64,000 nucleotides of DNA, taken from assembly GCF_030272615.1 (NCBI RefSeq), contig NC_081411.1, positions 825,152,397-825,216,396 on the forward strand, given 5' to 3'. This document shows, piece after piece, positions 46,274 through 58,205 of this stretch (position 1 is its first letter; each line of letters begins with the position of its first letter). The notes under the pieces were generated by a model. The model did not search any database. It was given only the letters and a program-made list of their open reading frames with translations, and was not told where the DNA came from. The DNA is from Cryptomeria japonica. Its lineage: Eukaryota; Streptophyta; Pinopsida; Cupressales; Cupressaceae. The translations under genes were made by a program, and so were the position numbers.

Positions 46274-47337
46274 TATTGTTATTTTGGCATGGTTTTGTCA
46301 TTGATGTCAACACCTACTAAACACTTATCAACTCTGGCACTTTGGAGAATCAACAAAATTCACCGACAAGCAAGTAACTTATCCACAGTCACTGGTATCT
46401 GGTACACCGATAGGATATAATGATCACTGATAGTTGGAAGGGCATGGGAAACACTTGGTTATGTCAAATACATTGTGTGGAAACCTTGTCTTGGATTTTT
46501 GTTAATTGGCATATTCATATTTACATATTTGCTGTTACCGACAAATAGGTCTAGGTTACACTGACAGATTTATCTTTTCTAGATCAGCATGGCACGCTAT
46601 GGAGATGACTTATTATTGTTGTAAATGCATTAAGCTGACATGGTGAATTGGTTATTGCATCGAGTATTAATTGATTTGTAAATTAGATTTATTGTATTAT
46701 CCTTTAGAGCCGACCTACTAAAATTGGTCTTAGGGTATGGTATAAATGTCAGATCTTATTTGTAAGATCGAATGTGGAATGTGAAAAAGGATTGTGTGAA
46801 GGTATATGTGAGAATAAGCAGAGCTATACATGCAGACATCATTTGAAGGTTGAAGGAGGGTTTTTGTGAAGACAATCAGAACTACACTGGTACTGAATCC
46901 AATAGATGAAGATGCTATTTTGAGCAGTACAATCTTATTGGATTTAACCATCCAATTGTAGTCAATGTGACTCCTATTTTGTGATTGAGCAGTGAGCTCT
47001 AGGCACTTGGCCTTTCTACATGTGCAGACCCCATTTGTATACACTTACTATCTATAGTAGTATCATCTAATTGTGGGTAAGGTTTCCCACTGTGGGTTTT
47101 CCCCTTATAGGGTTTCCACGTACAAATATTGGTGTTATGTGTTGTGGATGACTTTGTCTTTTTGTTTCATGCATTAATCCTTACCGGTATTGCAATTAAC
47201 TGTTAAAACAGTCTATCGACATATTAGACTAGTTTACCGGTATTAAGAACTAAGTTGGTTAAGTTGTTTTTGGTTTGAATTTGTTGGATAACTGATTCAA
47301 CCCCCCCCCCCCACTCAGTCTTCTCCAGGACCTAACA
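46274..47337 (+). repeat. 5' LTR of C (1,064 bp)
   Basis: Begins TATTGTTATTTTGGCATGG (3' copy TACTGGTATTTTGG) and ends GGACCTAACA before ATTGGTATTAGAGC. A homopolymer C tract at about 47310-47321 lies near the end, shared by family members. Confidence 0.88.
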
Positions 47338-47357
47338 ATTGGTATTAGAGCTTAGTC
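47338..47357 (+). promoter_or_regulatory. C primer binding site (tRNA-iMet type)
   Basis: ATTGGTATTAGAGCTTAGTC follows the 5' LTR. One transition from the usual TTGGTATCAGAGC. Confidence 0.85.
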
Positions 47358-47393
47358 CTCTTTTGTAGAAGTTTAAAAGCTTGAGGAGATCCA

Positions 47394-48470
47394 ATGTCTA
47401 CTAATTATTTCAGGAAGGACAGTCCTAAACTTGATGGAACCAACTATGGCATATGGAAGATCAGAATGGAGACACATCTAAATTGCATTGGAAAGGACAT
47501 CTGGGATGTTACAAAGAATGGTTATACTGCTCCCACTCAGAGTTGGCCCAATCCACCTAACTTGACTAAAGATGAGGAAAATGATTGCAAAGCAAGAGAA
47601 GCACTTTTGAGTGCATTACCTGATCAGAAAATCATGGGACTATCAGATAGGTCTACTGCTAAAGCTATTTGGGATTATTTGGAAACACTGAATGAAGGAG
47701 ATTCCATAGTCAAAATTGCAAAACTTGAAAGCTTTCGGGTCAGGTATGAAAATCTGAAAATGGAAGAAGATGAAAGGATTTCTGCTTTTATGGAAAGAGT
47801 AAATGAGATTGTTTTGGGTATTAAATGTTGTGGAGGAACCTTAAGTGAGGATGAAATTGTTTCAAAAGTTTTAAGAGGATTGCCACCGGCATATAAAATG
47901 AAATTCACTGCTATAAATGAGTTAAGAACAATACCTAATACATCAGTAACTAGGGATACATTGATTGGAAAACTTTTAGCTTTTGAAAATGAAGAATTTG
48001 GTCCTGTTGCTACTATAAAGACACATTTAGCCTTTAAAGCATCAACATCATCTGCACTATCATTTGACAAATCAGATTGGAAAGCCTTTTATGCAAGAGA
48101 ACTTGAAGCACTATTTGCAAGGAAAATGCCTAAAGGTCCAATTGGAAGTAAGTATGAAGGTAAAGCACCCTTTAAATGTTTTAACTACAATAAGATTGGT
48201 CATATGGCTTCAAGATGCCCTGATAGACATGCTAGACTAAGAGAAGAAGCTAGAAGAACATACAAGCCTAACCCTGAATATCAGAGATATAGATTTAAGA
48301 AGAATAAAGACAAATCTTGTTACATTGCTGATGAAGGAGTGACTGATAATTCTGATGTGGATCTGACAGACAATGGATGGATTTTTGGTTCTATAACAGA
48401 ATATCAACTGGCACCTACTGCTCAACCGGTAGAACAGGCCTTGGTAGCTAAAGTTGAAGTAAAGGATGAG
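47394..48470 (+). CDS. gag: C gag
   Basis: ATG 47394 opens MSTNYFRKDSPKLDGTNYGI and the frame stays open into protease. Copia gag blocks: WKIRMETHLNCIGKDIWDV, GLSDRSTAKAIWDYLETLNE, KLESFRVRYENLKMEEDERI and LRGLPPAYKMKFTAINELRT (about residues 20-190). The knuckle CFNYNKIGHMASRC (48178-48219) has Tyr for the second Cys, as in A2, so the family lost a zinc ligand before these copies diverged. RNA packaging by a standard CCHC would be impaired or altered. Confidence 0.9.
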
Positions 48471-51400
48471 TGGATCATTGATTTAGGATGCTCACATCAT
48501 ATGACAAGAGATAAAGGTAAATTATTGAACTTTCAAGAATACAATGGAGGCTTAGTAAGATTTGGAGATGATAAAGCTTGTTTGATCAAAGGCAAGGGTA
48601 CAATATCTCTTGATGGTAAGCATAATACTGACAATGTTTATTATGTTGAAGGTTTAAAGCATAATCTTTTGAGTGTTGGTCAATTAGTTGAGAAAGGATT
48701 TCAGTTACAATTCAAAAATGGAAAATGCAAAATCATGAATAGAACTGGCTTGGAAATTGCAACCGGTAATTAAACTAGAGGTAATATCTTTTATTTGAAT
48801 AACATTGAAAAGACATGCTTAATTGCACATATTGATGAAAGTTGGCTATGGCATAAGAGACTCTATCATGTAAACTTTGATTGCATGGCGAAAATCAGTA
48901 CTACTAAGGCAGTTAGAGATTTACCTAAAACTGTCAAACCTCACAATACAGTATGTAAGGAATGTCAATTTGGAAAACAAGTTAGAGCTAGTTTCAAAAG
49001 TATTCCATAAAAATCCAATAATGCTCTTGATTTAATTCATACTAATTTATGTGGTCCGGATAGAACTAAAAGCTTACAAGGTGATAAATATTTCATGCTA
49101 ATAATTGATGACTATTCTAGAATGTGTTGGGTTACTTTTCTCAGAGAAAAATCAGAAACACTTGGGAAGTTCAAACTATTCAAAGCTATGGTAGAAAATG
49201 AAACTGGTAAGAAAATCAAATGTCTAAGTTTAGATCAAGGAGGAGAATTTACATCTAAGGAATTTAATGCATTCTATGAAGTAAATGTAATCAGAAGACA
49301 ACTATCAACACCTCGGACACCACAACAGAATGAAGTTGTTGAAAGGAAAAAAAGAACTATCTTGGATGTAGCAAGAAGTAAGTTATCAGAAGAAAACCTA
49401 CCACATGTATATTGGAGAGAGGCAGTAAGTCTAGTGGTCTATACATTCAACAAAGTTCACATCAAAGGTGAAACCGGTAAGACCCCTCATGAACTATGGT
49501 TTGGTATTACTCCTACTCTTAAATATTTCAAAATTTTTGGAAGTAAATGCTATATCAGAAGAGATGAGGATATTGGAAAATTTGATCCTAGAAGTGATGA
49601 AGGAATATTTCTTGGTTATTCATCTAAGAGAAAGGCATATAGATGTTTTAACAAAAGATTGCAGAAAATTGTTGAGAGTACAAATATAAAGATTCATGAA
49701 CAATTCAGAGGAACTTCAAGGTATATAGACTCTGAACTGGCAATAGAAATTTTGACAAATGAACCTACACTGAATCCACCGGTACAGAATGAAGATCTAG
49801 TTAGACTGGTATCATCTAAAAATTCCACAGTAACTGAGGAACAACAACAAACAAAGACACCCCGATATGCAAGACTGAATCATTCTGAAGATCAGATAAT
49901 TTGAAACAAGTATAAAGGAGTTATGACAAGAGGAAGATTGACAAATGAAGAGGTATGTCTTATTTCTCAAATTGAACCATCATCAGTTAATGAGGCATGT
50001 GAAGATAAATATTGGATTAAAGCTATGGAAGAAGAATTAGAACAAATTGATAAGAATAACACTTGGACATTAGTTCCTTGACCTAAAGATAAAAATGTAA
50101 TTGGAACCAAATGGGTATTCAGAAACAAACTTAATGAAGATGGTAAGGTTATCGGAAATAAATCAAGACTAGTGTGTAAGGGATATTCTCAGAAAGAAGG
50201 AATTGATTACAATGAAACCTTTGCACTGGTAGCTAGAATTGAGGCAGTTAGATTGTTTTTGGCTTTTGCAGCACATAAGAACTACAAAGTATATCAAATG
50301 GATATTAAATGTGCATTTTTGAATAGAGATCTTGAAGAAGAAGTTTACATTGAACAACCTGGTGGATTTTCTTTGACAGATAACAAAGATATGGTTTGCA
50401 GGTTAAGAAAAGCTTTTTATGGATTGAAACAAGCTCCAAGAGCATGGTATGCAAGATTGGATAAGTATCTTTTGAAGATTGGTTTTTCTAAAGGTAATGC
50501 AAACAACAACTTATATTATAAAGTGACTAATGATGAAATCTTGGTTATAGAAGTTTTTGTTGATGATATAATCTTTGGAGGAGAAGATGGATTCTATAAA
50601 GAATTTTCTATTAAAATGCAGCAAGAATTTGAAATGTCTATGATTGGAGAAATAAAATTCTTTTTAGGATTACAGATTTCACAGACTGATAAAGGTATAT
50701 TCTTGAGTCAATCCAAATACTTAAAGGAGTTACTAAAGAAATTTCGGATGGAAAACTCTAAATCGGTAAGCACACCTATGACTACAAATGACAAACTATC
50801 ACTAAGGGATGAATCTACACCTATTAATCCAACTAGATACAAATCTATGATAGGAGGTTTATTGTATTTGACACAAACTAGATCTGATATTATTAATGCA
50901 GTATGTATTGTTTCAAGATTTCAGAGTAATCCTAGAGAAAATCATGAATCAACAGTAAAAAGGATTTTCCGGTACTTACAAGGCACTATAAATCTTGGAT
51001 TATGGTATCCTAGAGATGAAAACTTTGAATTATGTGCATACACAGATGCAAATTGGGCAGGAGATGTGGATGATAGAAAAAGCACCACCAGCGGAGCATT
51101 CTTTCTTGGAAGCAGACTAGTTTCTTGGTTGACTAAGAAACAAAGTTGTACATCTTTATCAATAGTAGAATTAGAATATGTTGCAGCAGCAGCTAACTAT
51201 ACACAAGTACTATGGCTTAAGAAAATGTTGAAGGACATAAAGGTAAAATGCAAGGAACCTATTACTATCTATTATGATAACACTACAGCAATTGATATAT
51301 CTAAGAATCTGGTATTACATTCTAAAACCAAACATGTTTCTATCAAACTGAATTTTCTAAGGGAAAATGTTGAAGCAAAAGAGATAAAATTGGTTTATGT

Positions 51401-51509
51401 GAATACTAAAGAGCAGATTGCAGATATCTTCACTAAACCTCTACCTAAGGAGACTTTTGAATATCACAGAGACCAACTTGGGGTCATATCCCCACCAGTA
51501 GAGACTTAG
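48471..51509 (+). pseudogene. pol: C pol: protease, integrase, RT, RNase H (few stops)
   Basis: Protease WIIDLGCSHHMT (48471) has DLG where active enzymes have DSG. Integrase: LWHKRLYHVNFDC (48847), CKECQFGK (48955), IIDDYSRMCWVTF (49101) and TPQQNEVVERK (49318). RT: WIKAMEEELEQIDKNNTWTL (50013), QMDIKCAFLNRDLEEEVYIE (50298), [15 protein letters not shown] (50418) and VFVDDIIFGGEDG (50553). RNase H: YTDANWAGDVDDRKSTTSGA (51039-51098), then EQIADIFTKPLPK. Ends at TAG 51507. Only four stops (48772, 49008, 49902, 50082) break the polyprotein, suggesting recent activity, but protease and stops make this copy non-autonomous. Confidence 0.92.
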
Positions 51510-51890
51510 GAAGTTGATGTTTGTCATCAATCGGTAGAATTTATAGAGAAATCTTTTACTCCAGCTTTGATGAGAAAGCTACTTCTCAGGGGGAGTAGTT
51601 TGTATACTAAATTGATTGGTATTTTGTATATGAACTTGGCTTGGTAATAACTTTGGTATTTGATGTCAAAGGGGGAGAGATTGGTATGGAAAAACACAAG
51701 GAAAACACATGTTGCTCCCAGCGGGAGAGATTGTTATTTGGGAGAGATTATTACTCTCTGTATCTATATTTTGATTTCTGGTTATGATCTCTTTTTTGGG
51801 AGATTGTTGGTTTTTGGTATTTGGCTTTTCTGTTTTGGCACTTTGATGATTTTTCCATTTTGTGTTGCCATCAATGCCAAAGGGGGAGAT
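51510..51890 (+). other. C 3' untranslated region with repeated purine tracts
   Basis: CAGGGGGAGTAG (51589), AAAGGGGGAGAGATTG (51668), CGGGAGAGATTG, TGGGAGATTGTTGG (51796) and finally AAAGGGGGAGAT (51879-51890) directly before the LTR. Several resemble the true tract, as in A1. Confidence 0.65.
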
Positions 51891-52955
51891 TACTGGTATT
51901 TTGGTATGGTTTTGTCATTGATGTCAACACCTACTCAACACTTATCAACTCTGGCACTTTGGAGAATTAGCAACATTCACCGGCAAGCAAGTAACTTATG
52001 CACAGTCACCGCTATCTAGTACACCGATAGGATATAATGATCACCGACACTTGGAAGGGCATGGAAAACCCTTGGTTATGTTGAAGACATCGTGTGGACA
52101 CCTTGTCTTGGAGTTTTGTTAATTGGCATATTCGTATTTACATATTTGCTATTACCAACAAATAGGTCCAGGTTACACCGGCATGTTTATCTTTTCTAGA
52201 TCAGCATGGCATGCTATGAAGATGACTTATTATTGTTGTAAATGCATTAAGCCGACATGGTGAATTGGTTATTGCCTCGGGTATTAATTGATTTGTAAAT
52301 TAATTTTATTGTATTATCCTTTAGATCCGACCTACTAAAATTGGTCTTAGGGTATGGTATAAATGTAAGATCTTATTTATAAGATCGAATGTGGAATGTG
52401 AAAAAGGATTGTGTGAAGGTATATGTGAGAATAAGTAGAGCTATACATGCAGACATCATTTGAAGGTCGAAGGAGGGTTTTTGTGAAGACAATCAGAAGT
52501 ACACCGATACTAAATCCAGCATATGAAGATGCTATTTTGAGCAGTACATTTTTATTGGATTTAACCATCCAATTGTAGTCAGTGTGACTCCTATTTTGTG
52601 ATTGAGTAGTGAGCTCTAGGCGCTTGGCCTTTCTGCATGTGCAAACCCCATTTGTATACACTTACTATCTGTAGTAGTATCATCTGATTGTGGGTAAGGT
52701 TTCCCACTGTGGTTTTTCCCCTTATAGGGTTTCCACATACAAATATTGGTGTTATGTGTTGTGCATGACTTTGTCTTTTTGTTTAATACATTAGTCCTTA
52801 TCGGTATTGCAATTAACTATTAAAACTGTCTACCGACATATTAGACTGGTTTACTGGTATTAAGCACTAAGTTGGTTAAGTTGTTTTTGGTTTGAATTTG
52901 TTGGACAACTGATTCACCCCCCCCCCCCACTCTTAGTTGTCTTCGGGACCTAGCA
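51891..52955 (+). repeat. 3' LTR of C (1,065 bp)
   Basis: Begins TACTGGTATTTTGG after the purine tract and ends GGACCTAGCA before CAGTC. Very similar to the 5' LTR. Confidence 0.88.
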
Positions 52956-53322
52956 CAGTCCAGTCCTCATATGGCTCCTTATGATGTATACCCATGGCTA
53001 CCATTATAGTCTCCCTATCAATTTTAAACAACACTTCACCATTGATGTTCCTGATACACTTGTGTTCTACACCATACATATTTATACATTACAATACTAA
53101 CTCTGGGCATTGGGTAGCAATGAGAAATACGATAGTCTCAATCAAACCACTCTTCACTATTCTCTCCATCATTGAATTCTGAACTAGATTTTTGGCTCTC
53201 TCAAGAAAATTGAAGATATCCGCCAAGGCTAATGAAGTATCTCCCATAGCTGGAAGTGAACTAACCAGGCAATAAGTGCAACCTAGTTTTGGCAGAGTAG
53301 GCCTCATAATGGCCCCTCTCAT
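52956..53322 (-). pseudogene. Unrecognised minus-strand gene, 5' segment
   Basis: ATG at 53322 opens MRGAIMRPTLPKLGCTYCLV and continues LALADIFNFLERAKNLVQNS to QCPELVL, one TAA, then NMYGVEHKCIRNINGEVLFK and GIHHKEPYEDWT, reaching copia C. I chose this ATG because an upstream in-frame TAA (in GTATAAAATTC) closes the frame 5'. After excision of C and one TSD copy the codons read ...GAC TGG ACT GTT AGC..., in frame with 46268. Full protein would be about 1,050 residues. Function unknown. Copia D begins 36 bp upstream of the ATG. Confidence 0.65.
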
Positions 53323-53358
53323 TTTAAACAAACAATTATAGGAATGCAATGAATTTTA

Positions 53359-54814
53359 TGATAGTTCTGATACTTAATGTTAAGTACAGATGCCAAGCTA
53401 ATAAGATGGAATGGGGGGTAATATAACCAAAACTGCTAAACATGCAAACTCAAAAGCATATAAACATCATAACACTCATAACACTCATAACACCAGATTT
53501 AACGTGGAAACCCAAATAGGGAAAAACCACTATGGGATTTTAGACCCACTAAGAAATATACTCTTCTAGAGTATGCTTGGTTAAAAAAAATCGTGTTAAA
53601 GATTACAAACACATTGCTAGATGTGACCCAGTTAAGGGATTTCCCTTCGATCTGTTAAGATCTTCACCTTGTTAGAAGTGACCTTGTTAAAGGATTTCAA
53701 ACACTCAATCAGAATGTCACCTTGTTAGAGGTTTTTACAAATAAGACTGTTAAGTCCACTCGGTTAAGAGATTTTCTATCACTTTATAAAATAACAGTAA
53801 TAAAAATCTATCTGCAACTTCACATCTAAAATGCTAAAGTAGATTCAAATACTCTGTTGCGGTCTAATCTTGTCCATCTATTGCGGTCTATACTCTGTTA
53901 TTCAAATAAGTCTTCAAGATTCTGTGCTCGGTAATCACTATGTAGCATCCCTATGCATACACTTGCCCGCATACATTGTTTATCAACAGTTCCTTATTTA
54001 TAAACAATTTGCCAACTGCTTAATCTCCTTGATCACATTTCCCATGATCAATCATAGCCATCAGATCTTTAAACTTTTACTAGGTTCAATGTATCCTTCG
54101 ATCTGAAAATGTTTTACCCCACCTTGGAACTTGCATACATTTCTTGGAACTTGTGCTAGGGTATTGCGATTCAATCTGAGCTGTAGATCTTCCTGTCGAT
54201 TTTCCTTTGCCATAGATTCTTTAACAAACTTCATTCATGACATACGAATCATTTAATCATAGACAACTCATCAGCTTCCTTCATTAAATAATACTTTTAT
54301 TCATTCAAATGCATTATGTTACTTCTAGGTTGCAACTCGGTAAATACTAAACTTCACTCGATAGACATACCGCCTTCATTAACTGATAGCGATAAATTTA
54401 GGGTTTACCAACTAGGTTCCTTAGGGTTTACCGACTAGGTTCTTTGCTTGGTAACATAGTATAGTATTAACCTTACAATCAACAACATATGTAGGATATC
54501 AAAACAATCTAAACATCATGATCTCATCATTGTCTAACTCAGTAATAGTTTCCCATTGAGTAACTTATTTCTCCCCTTATTCATCACATTCTTTCTGTGT
54601 CTTTTACCAACATCTTTATACTCATCAAATCATACTTCTTAAGATATGGCAACATCATACTGAATTAGAAAATCAATTTCTTGACATCAATGACAAAATA
54701 ATAATATTAAGATAGTAAACATCCTTAATCAGTTTTATCCATAATCATCAACAACCTTCTCAATATCCTTATTGAAATGCCAATAATCTCTCCTTGTCTG
54801 TTATAATGCCAACA
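53359..54814 (-). repeat. 3' LTR of D (1,456 bp)
   Basis: Begins TGTTGGCATTATAACAG at 54814 and ends CAGAACTATCA at 53359. Compared with the 5' LTR it lacks about 70 bp just inside this end (53396 versus 59495-59565) and has other small indels. Confidence 0.9.
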
Positions 54815-55200
54815 ATCTCCCCCTTTGGCATTGATGGAAAAACCAATTGATTTGACCGAATTGATTTGAATTGCTGTGAGATTCTGAAATGCTGAAATGC
54901 TCTCCCCCTGTCATCAGTCTTCTCCCCCATACATTAGTATCCACTCCTTTTCTCTAGTCTTCTCCCCCTTTGACAACAATGCCAAAAAGTAAAGAACTAA
55001 AACTAATTTCTTCATATATGAAGTGATTTTTATCTATTGTGTGTCAACTTAGTCTCAGTCAGAGCTTTTATATCTTCAATTCCTATTCCCTGTATTGTTT
55101 CCTACACACCTTTAGAAAACATCCTAAAGTGTGTAAATCAGCATCAACTCCTAAAAAATATTTTGTAGAGTCATTGAATTGATGCTTTCACTGATCTCAG
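54815..55200 (-). other. D 3' untranslated region with purine tracts
   Basis: No ORF. rc(54815-54826) gives CCAAAGGGGGAGATTG next to the LTR. Further CCCCCT-rich tracts at about 54904, 54925 and 54965 are purine-rich on the minus strand. Confidence 0.6.
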
Positions 55201-58200
55201 TCAATGAGTAGAAAATAGGGATAGGACCCCTAACTTACTTCTGAGATACTCAAAAGTGTCCCTTGGCAGTGGCTTGGTGAAGATATCTGCTATTTGTTCC
55301 TTTGTGCTAACATACTCCAACACCACTTTCTTCTCTTGAGCTTCTTCTCTAAGATAATGATATTTGATAGAGATATGCTTTGTCTTAGAGTATATAATAG
55401 GATTCTTTGAAATGTTAATGGCACTAGTATTGTCACAGAATATAGTTACTAGCTCGGTAACTTTCTCATTTATACCTTCCAATAGTTGTTTGATCCATGC
55501 TATGTTGGTACAATTCAATACTGTAGCAACGTATTCAGCTTCTGCTATTGACTATGAAACACATCCTTGTTTCTTGCTAAGCCAACTCACTAGTCTTTCT
55601 CCTAAAAAGAAAGCTCCTCCACTTGTGCTTTTCCTATAATCAATGTTGCCTGCCCAATCAGCATCAGTATAAACTTTTAAATCAAAGTCATTTCCTTTCT
55701 GATATACTAAGCCATAATCCTCAGTGCCTTTCAAGTATCTGAAAATTCTCTTGATTGCTGTCATGTGTGTTTCCTTAGGATTTGTAGAGAATCTTGCAAC
55801 TATACCTACTACATGCACTATGTCTGGCCTGTTGTGAACAACATATTGCAACTTTCCAATCATGGATCAGTAAAGTGTCTCATCAACAGATGCAGATTCA
55901 TCATTCTTTGATAGTTTATAGTTGGTAGTCATAGGAGTACTTACTGGTTTTGAATCCTCCATTCCAAATTTCTTCAAGATTTCCTTTATGTACATGGATT
56001 GAGTAATGAAAATCTCATCTTTCATTTGCAGTATCTGTAAACCTATAAAATACTTTATGTCACCGATTAATGACATCTCAAATTCTTTGCTCATTTCATT
56101 TCCAAAGTTCTTACATAGAGAGTCATTTCCACAAAAGATAATATCATCAACAAATATGGTTGAGATAAGTATTCCATTTTCATCATTCTTCATGTACATG
56201 TTACTATTTTCACTTGTTCTTATAAAACCAATCTTGATTAGATAAGAGTGCAATCTTTACCATGCTCTAGGTGCTTGTTTCAAACCATATAAAGCATTGT
56301 TCAATTTACATACCTGATCTTTATTCTTGTCTTCAACAAATCCTTCAGGTTGTTCAATAAAAACTTCTTCTTCTAATATACCATTCAGAAATGCAGATTT
56401 GACATCCATTTGATATACCTTGAAATTCTTGTAAGCAGCATATGCCAACAATGTTCTTACTCCTTCAAGTCTGGCCACAGGTGCAAAAGTCTCACCACAA
56501 TCAATTCCTTCTTCTTGGGCATAACCTTTGCAAACTAGTCTTGCTTTATTTTGAATGACCTCACCCTTTTCATTCAACTTGTTTCTGAAAATTCACTTTG
56601 TACCAATTACATTTTTGTCCTTCGGTCTTGGGACCAGTGTCCATGTGTCATTCTTCTTGATTTGATCAATCTCTTCTGTCATAGCATTTATCTAATCTTC
56701 ACTATTAAATGCCTCTTTCACTATTCTCGGTTCAAATTTAGATATCAGACGTGTTCTATCTCAGTTTGTTCCTTGTCATAACTGGATCATCCTTATCTAA
56801 TCTGACTTGATGAATGATGTCTTCTGACATACTTGGATAATACAGGCTGGGTAGGCTCTATATGATCTTCTTCATCACTCAGTAACTGAATATTCTCTTC
56901 ATTTCCTACTGCAGTTTTCTCGATAGGGCTTGTCGTTTGAACATAGACAAATTCATCATAATCTTCTAGTTCTTTGGAGTTTCCTTCATCATTTCTTTCT
57001 ACAAATTCATCAATTTTCACATTTTCACTTTCTACTATTTTGTTAGATGATTTGATCAGACATTTAAATGCTTTACTTCTAGAAGAATAACCAAGAAATG
57101 TTCCTTCTTCACTTTTCTGATCAAACTTGCCATTTCTATCATCTTTGTGCACATAGCATCTACTTCCAAAGATTTTAAAATAACTTACATTAGGTTTCTT
57201 GTCATACCAGATTTCATATGGTGTTTTCAAAGTTTCTTTCTTCAGTTGTACTTGGTTCAAGGTGTAAACTGTTATGCTTATTGCTTCTCTCCAAAATGTT
57301 TGTGGCACTTTCTTTTCAATCATCAGGGTTCTGGCACAATCCATAATAGATCTATTTCTTCTCTTAGCAATTCTATTTTGCTGTGGAGTTCTTGGTGTAG
57401 AGACTTGTCTTTTTTATACCATGATCATTGTAGAATAAGTTGAACTCATCAGATGTGAACTCTCCTCCTCTATCTGATCTAAGACATTTCAATTGTCTTC
57501 CTGTTTCATTTTCAACTCTTGCCTTGTACCATTTAAACATTTGAAAAGCTTCTAATTTTTCTTTTAAAAACATTACTGACATCATCCTTGAATAATCATC
57601 CACAAATAATATGAAATATTTATCACCATAATAACTTTGAACTTTCATAGTACCACAAAGATTAGTGTGCACAAGATCTAAAATTCCCTTAGAAGTGTAG
57701 GACTTACTTGTAAAGCTTGATCTTGTAATTTTACCCATCTAACATCCTTTGCACATAGCATTCTTAGGTTTCTCAAGACTCGGTAGACTTGTTACTCGGT
57801 GCTTCTTGCTTATTTTGATCACATTATCAAAATTTACATGACAAAACCTTTTATGCCATAACTAGGTATCATCTATCTTTGTATACAGACACTTGTTCCG
57901 AGTTGAGTCAAGGTGAAATGTGTTACCTTTTGTTTGTATCCCGATAGCAGCTAACTTTCCATTCTTGTCATGAACTTTGACAATTCCTTTCTGAAATTCT
58001 ATTCGGTATCCTGTATTGTTTAGCTGTGCTACACTCAACAAATTGTATTTCAAACCTTCAACCCAATAAACATCATTGCATCTTGCATTGTCAAGAAGTA
58101 TTATGGATCCTTTACCTTTTACCAGACATGGTGCATCATTACCAAATCTTACATAGCCTCCATCATAGTCTTCTAACATAACAAACTTGTGTTTATCACC

Positions 58201-58205
58201 TATCA
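55201..58205 (-). pseudogene. pol: D pol: integrase, RT, RNase H (decayed)
   Basis: Integrase: LWHKRFCHVNFDN past a stop near 57860, CKGC (57750), LFVDDYSRMMSVMFLKEKLE (57630-57570) and LRSDRGGEFTSDEF (57480). A frameshift near 57405 is followed by the integrase C-terminus (57344-56793; ALNQVQLKKETLKTPYEIW-type). [22 protein letters not shown] (56520-56460), [20 protein letters not shown] (56415-56355), [12 protein letters not shown] (56290), then STIFVDDIIFCG (56165-56130). RNase H: YTDADWAGNIDYRKSTSGGA (55665-55606), then EQIADIFTKPLPRDTF (55300-55250). Stops near 57856, 57739, 56254, 55864 and 55551. Confidence 0.92.

Larger units (their letters stand above)
46274..52955 (+). mobile_element. 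Element C: full-length Ty1/copia retrotransposon (6,682 bp)
   Basis: LTRs 46274-47337 and 51891-52955, primer site, nearly complete gag-pol with only a handful of stops, and a purine tract. TSD TAGTC (46269-46273) versus CAGTC (52956-52960), 4 of 5 matching. It is the best-preserved member of the A/C family here and splits the unrecognised minus-strand gene. Confidence 0.95.

Noticed and set aside
53354-53370. GTATAAAA next to the D insertion taken as the TATA box of the unrecognised gene
   Set aside because: In the restored sequence it lies only about 35 bp before the ATG, leaving almost no 5' untranslated region, and it coincides with the AT-rich TSD.
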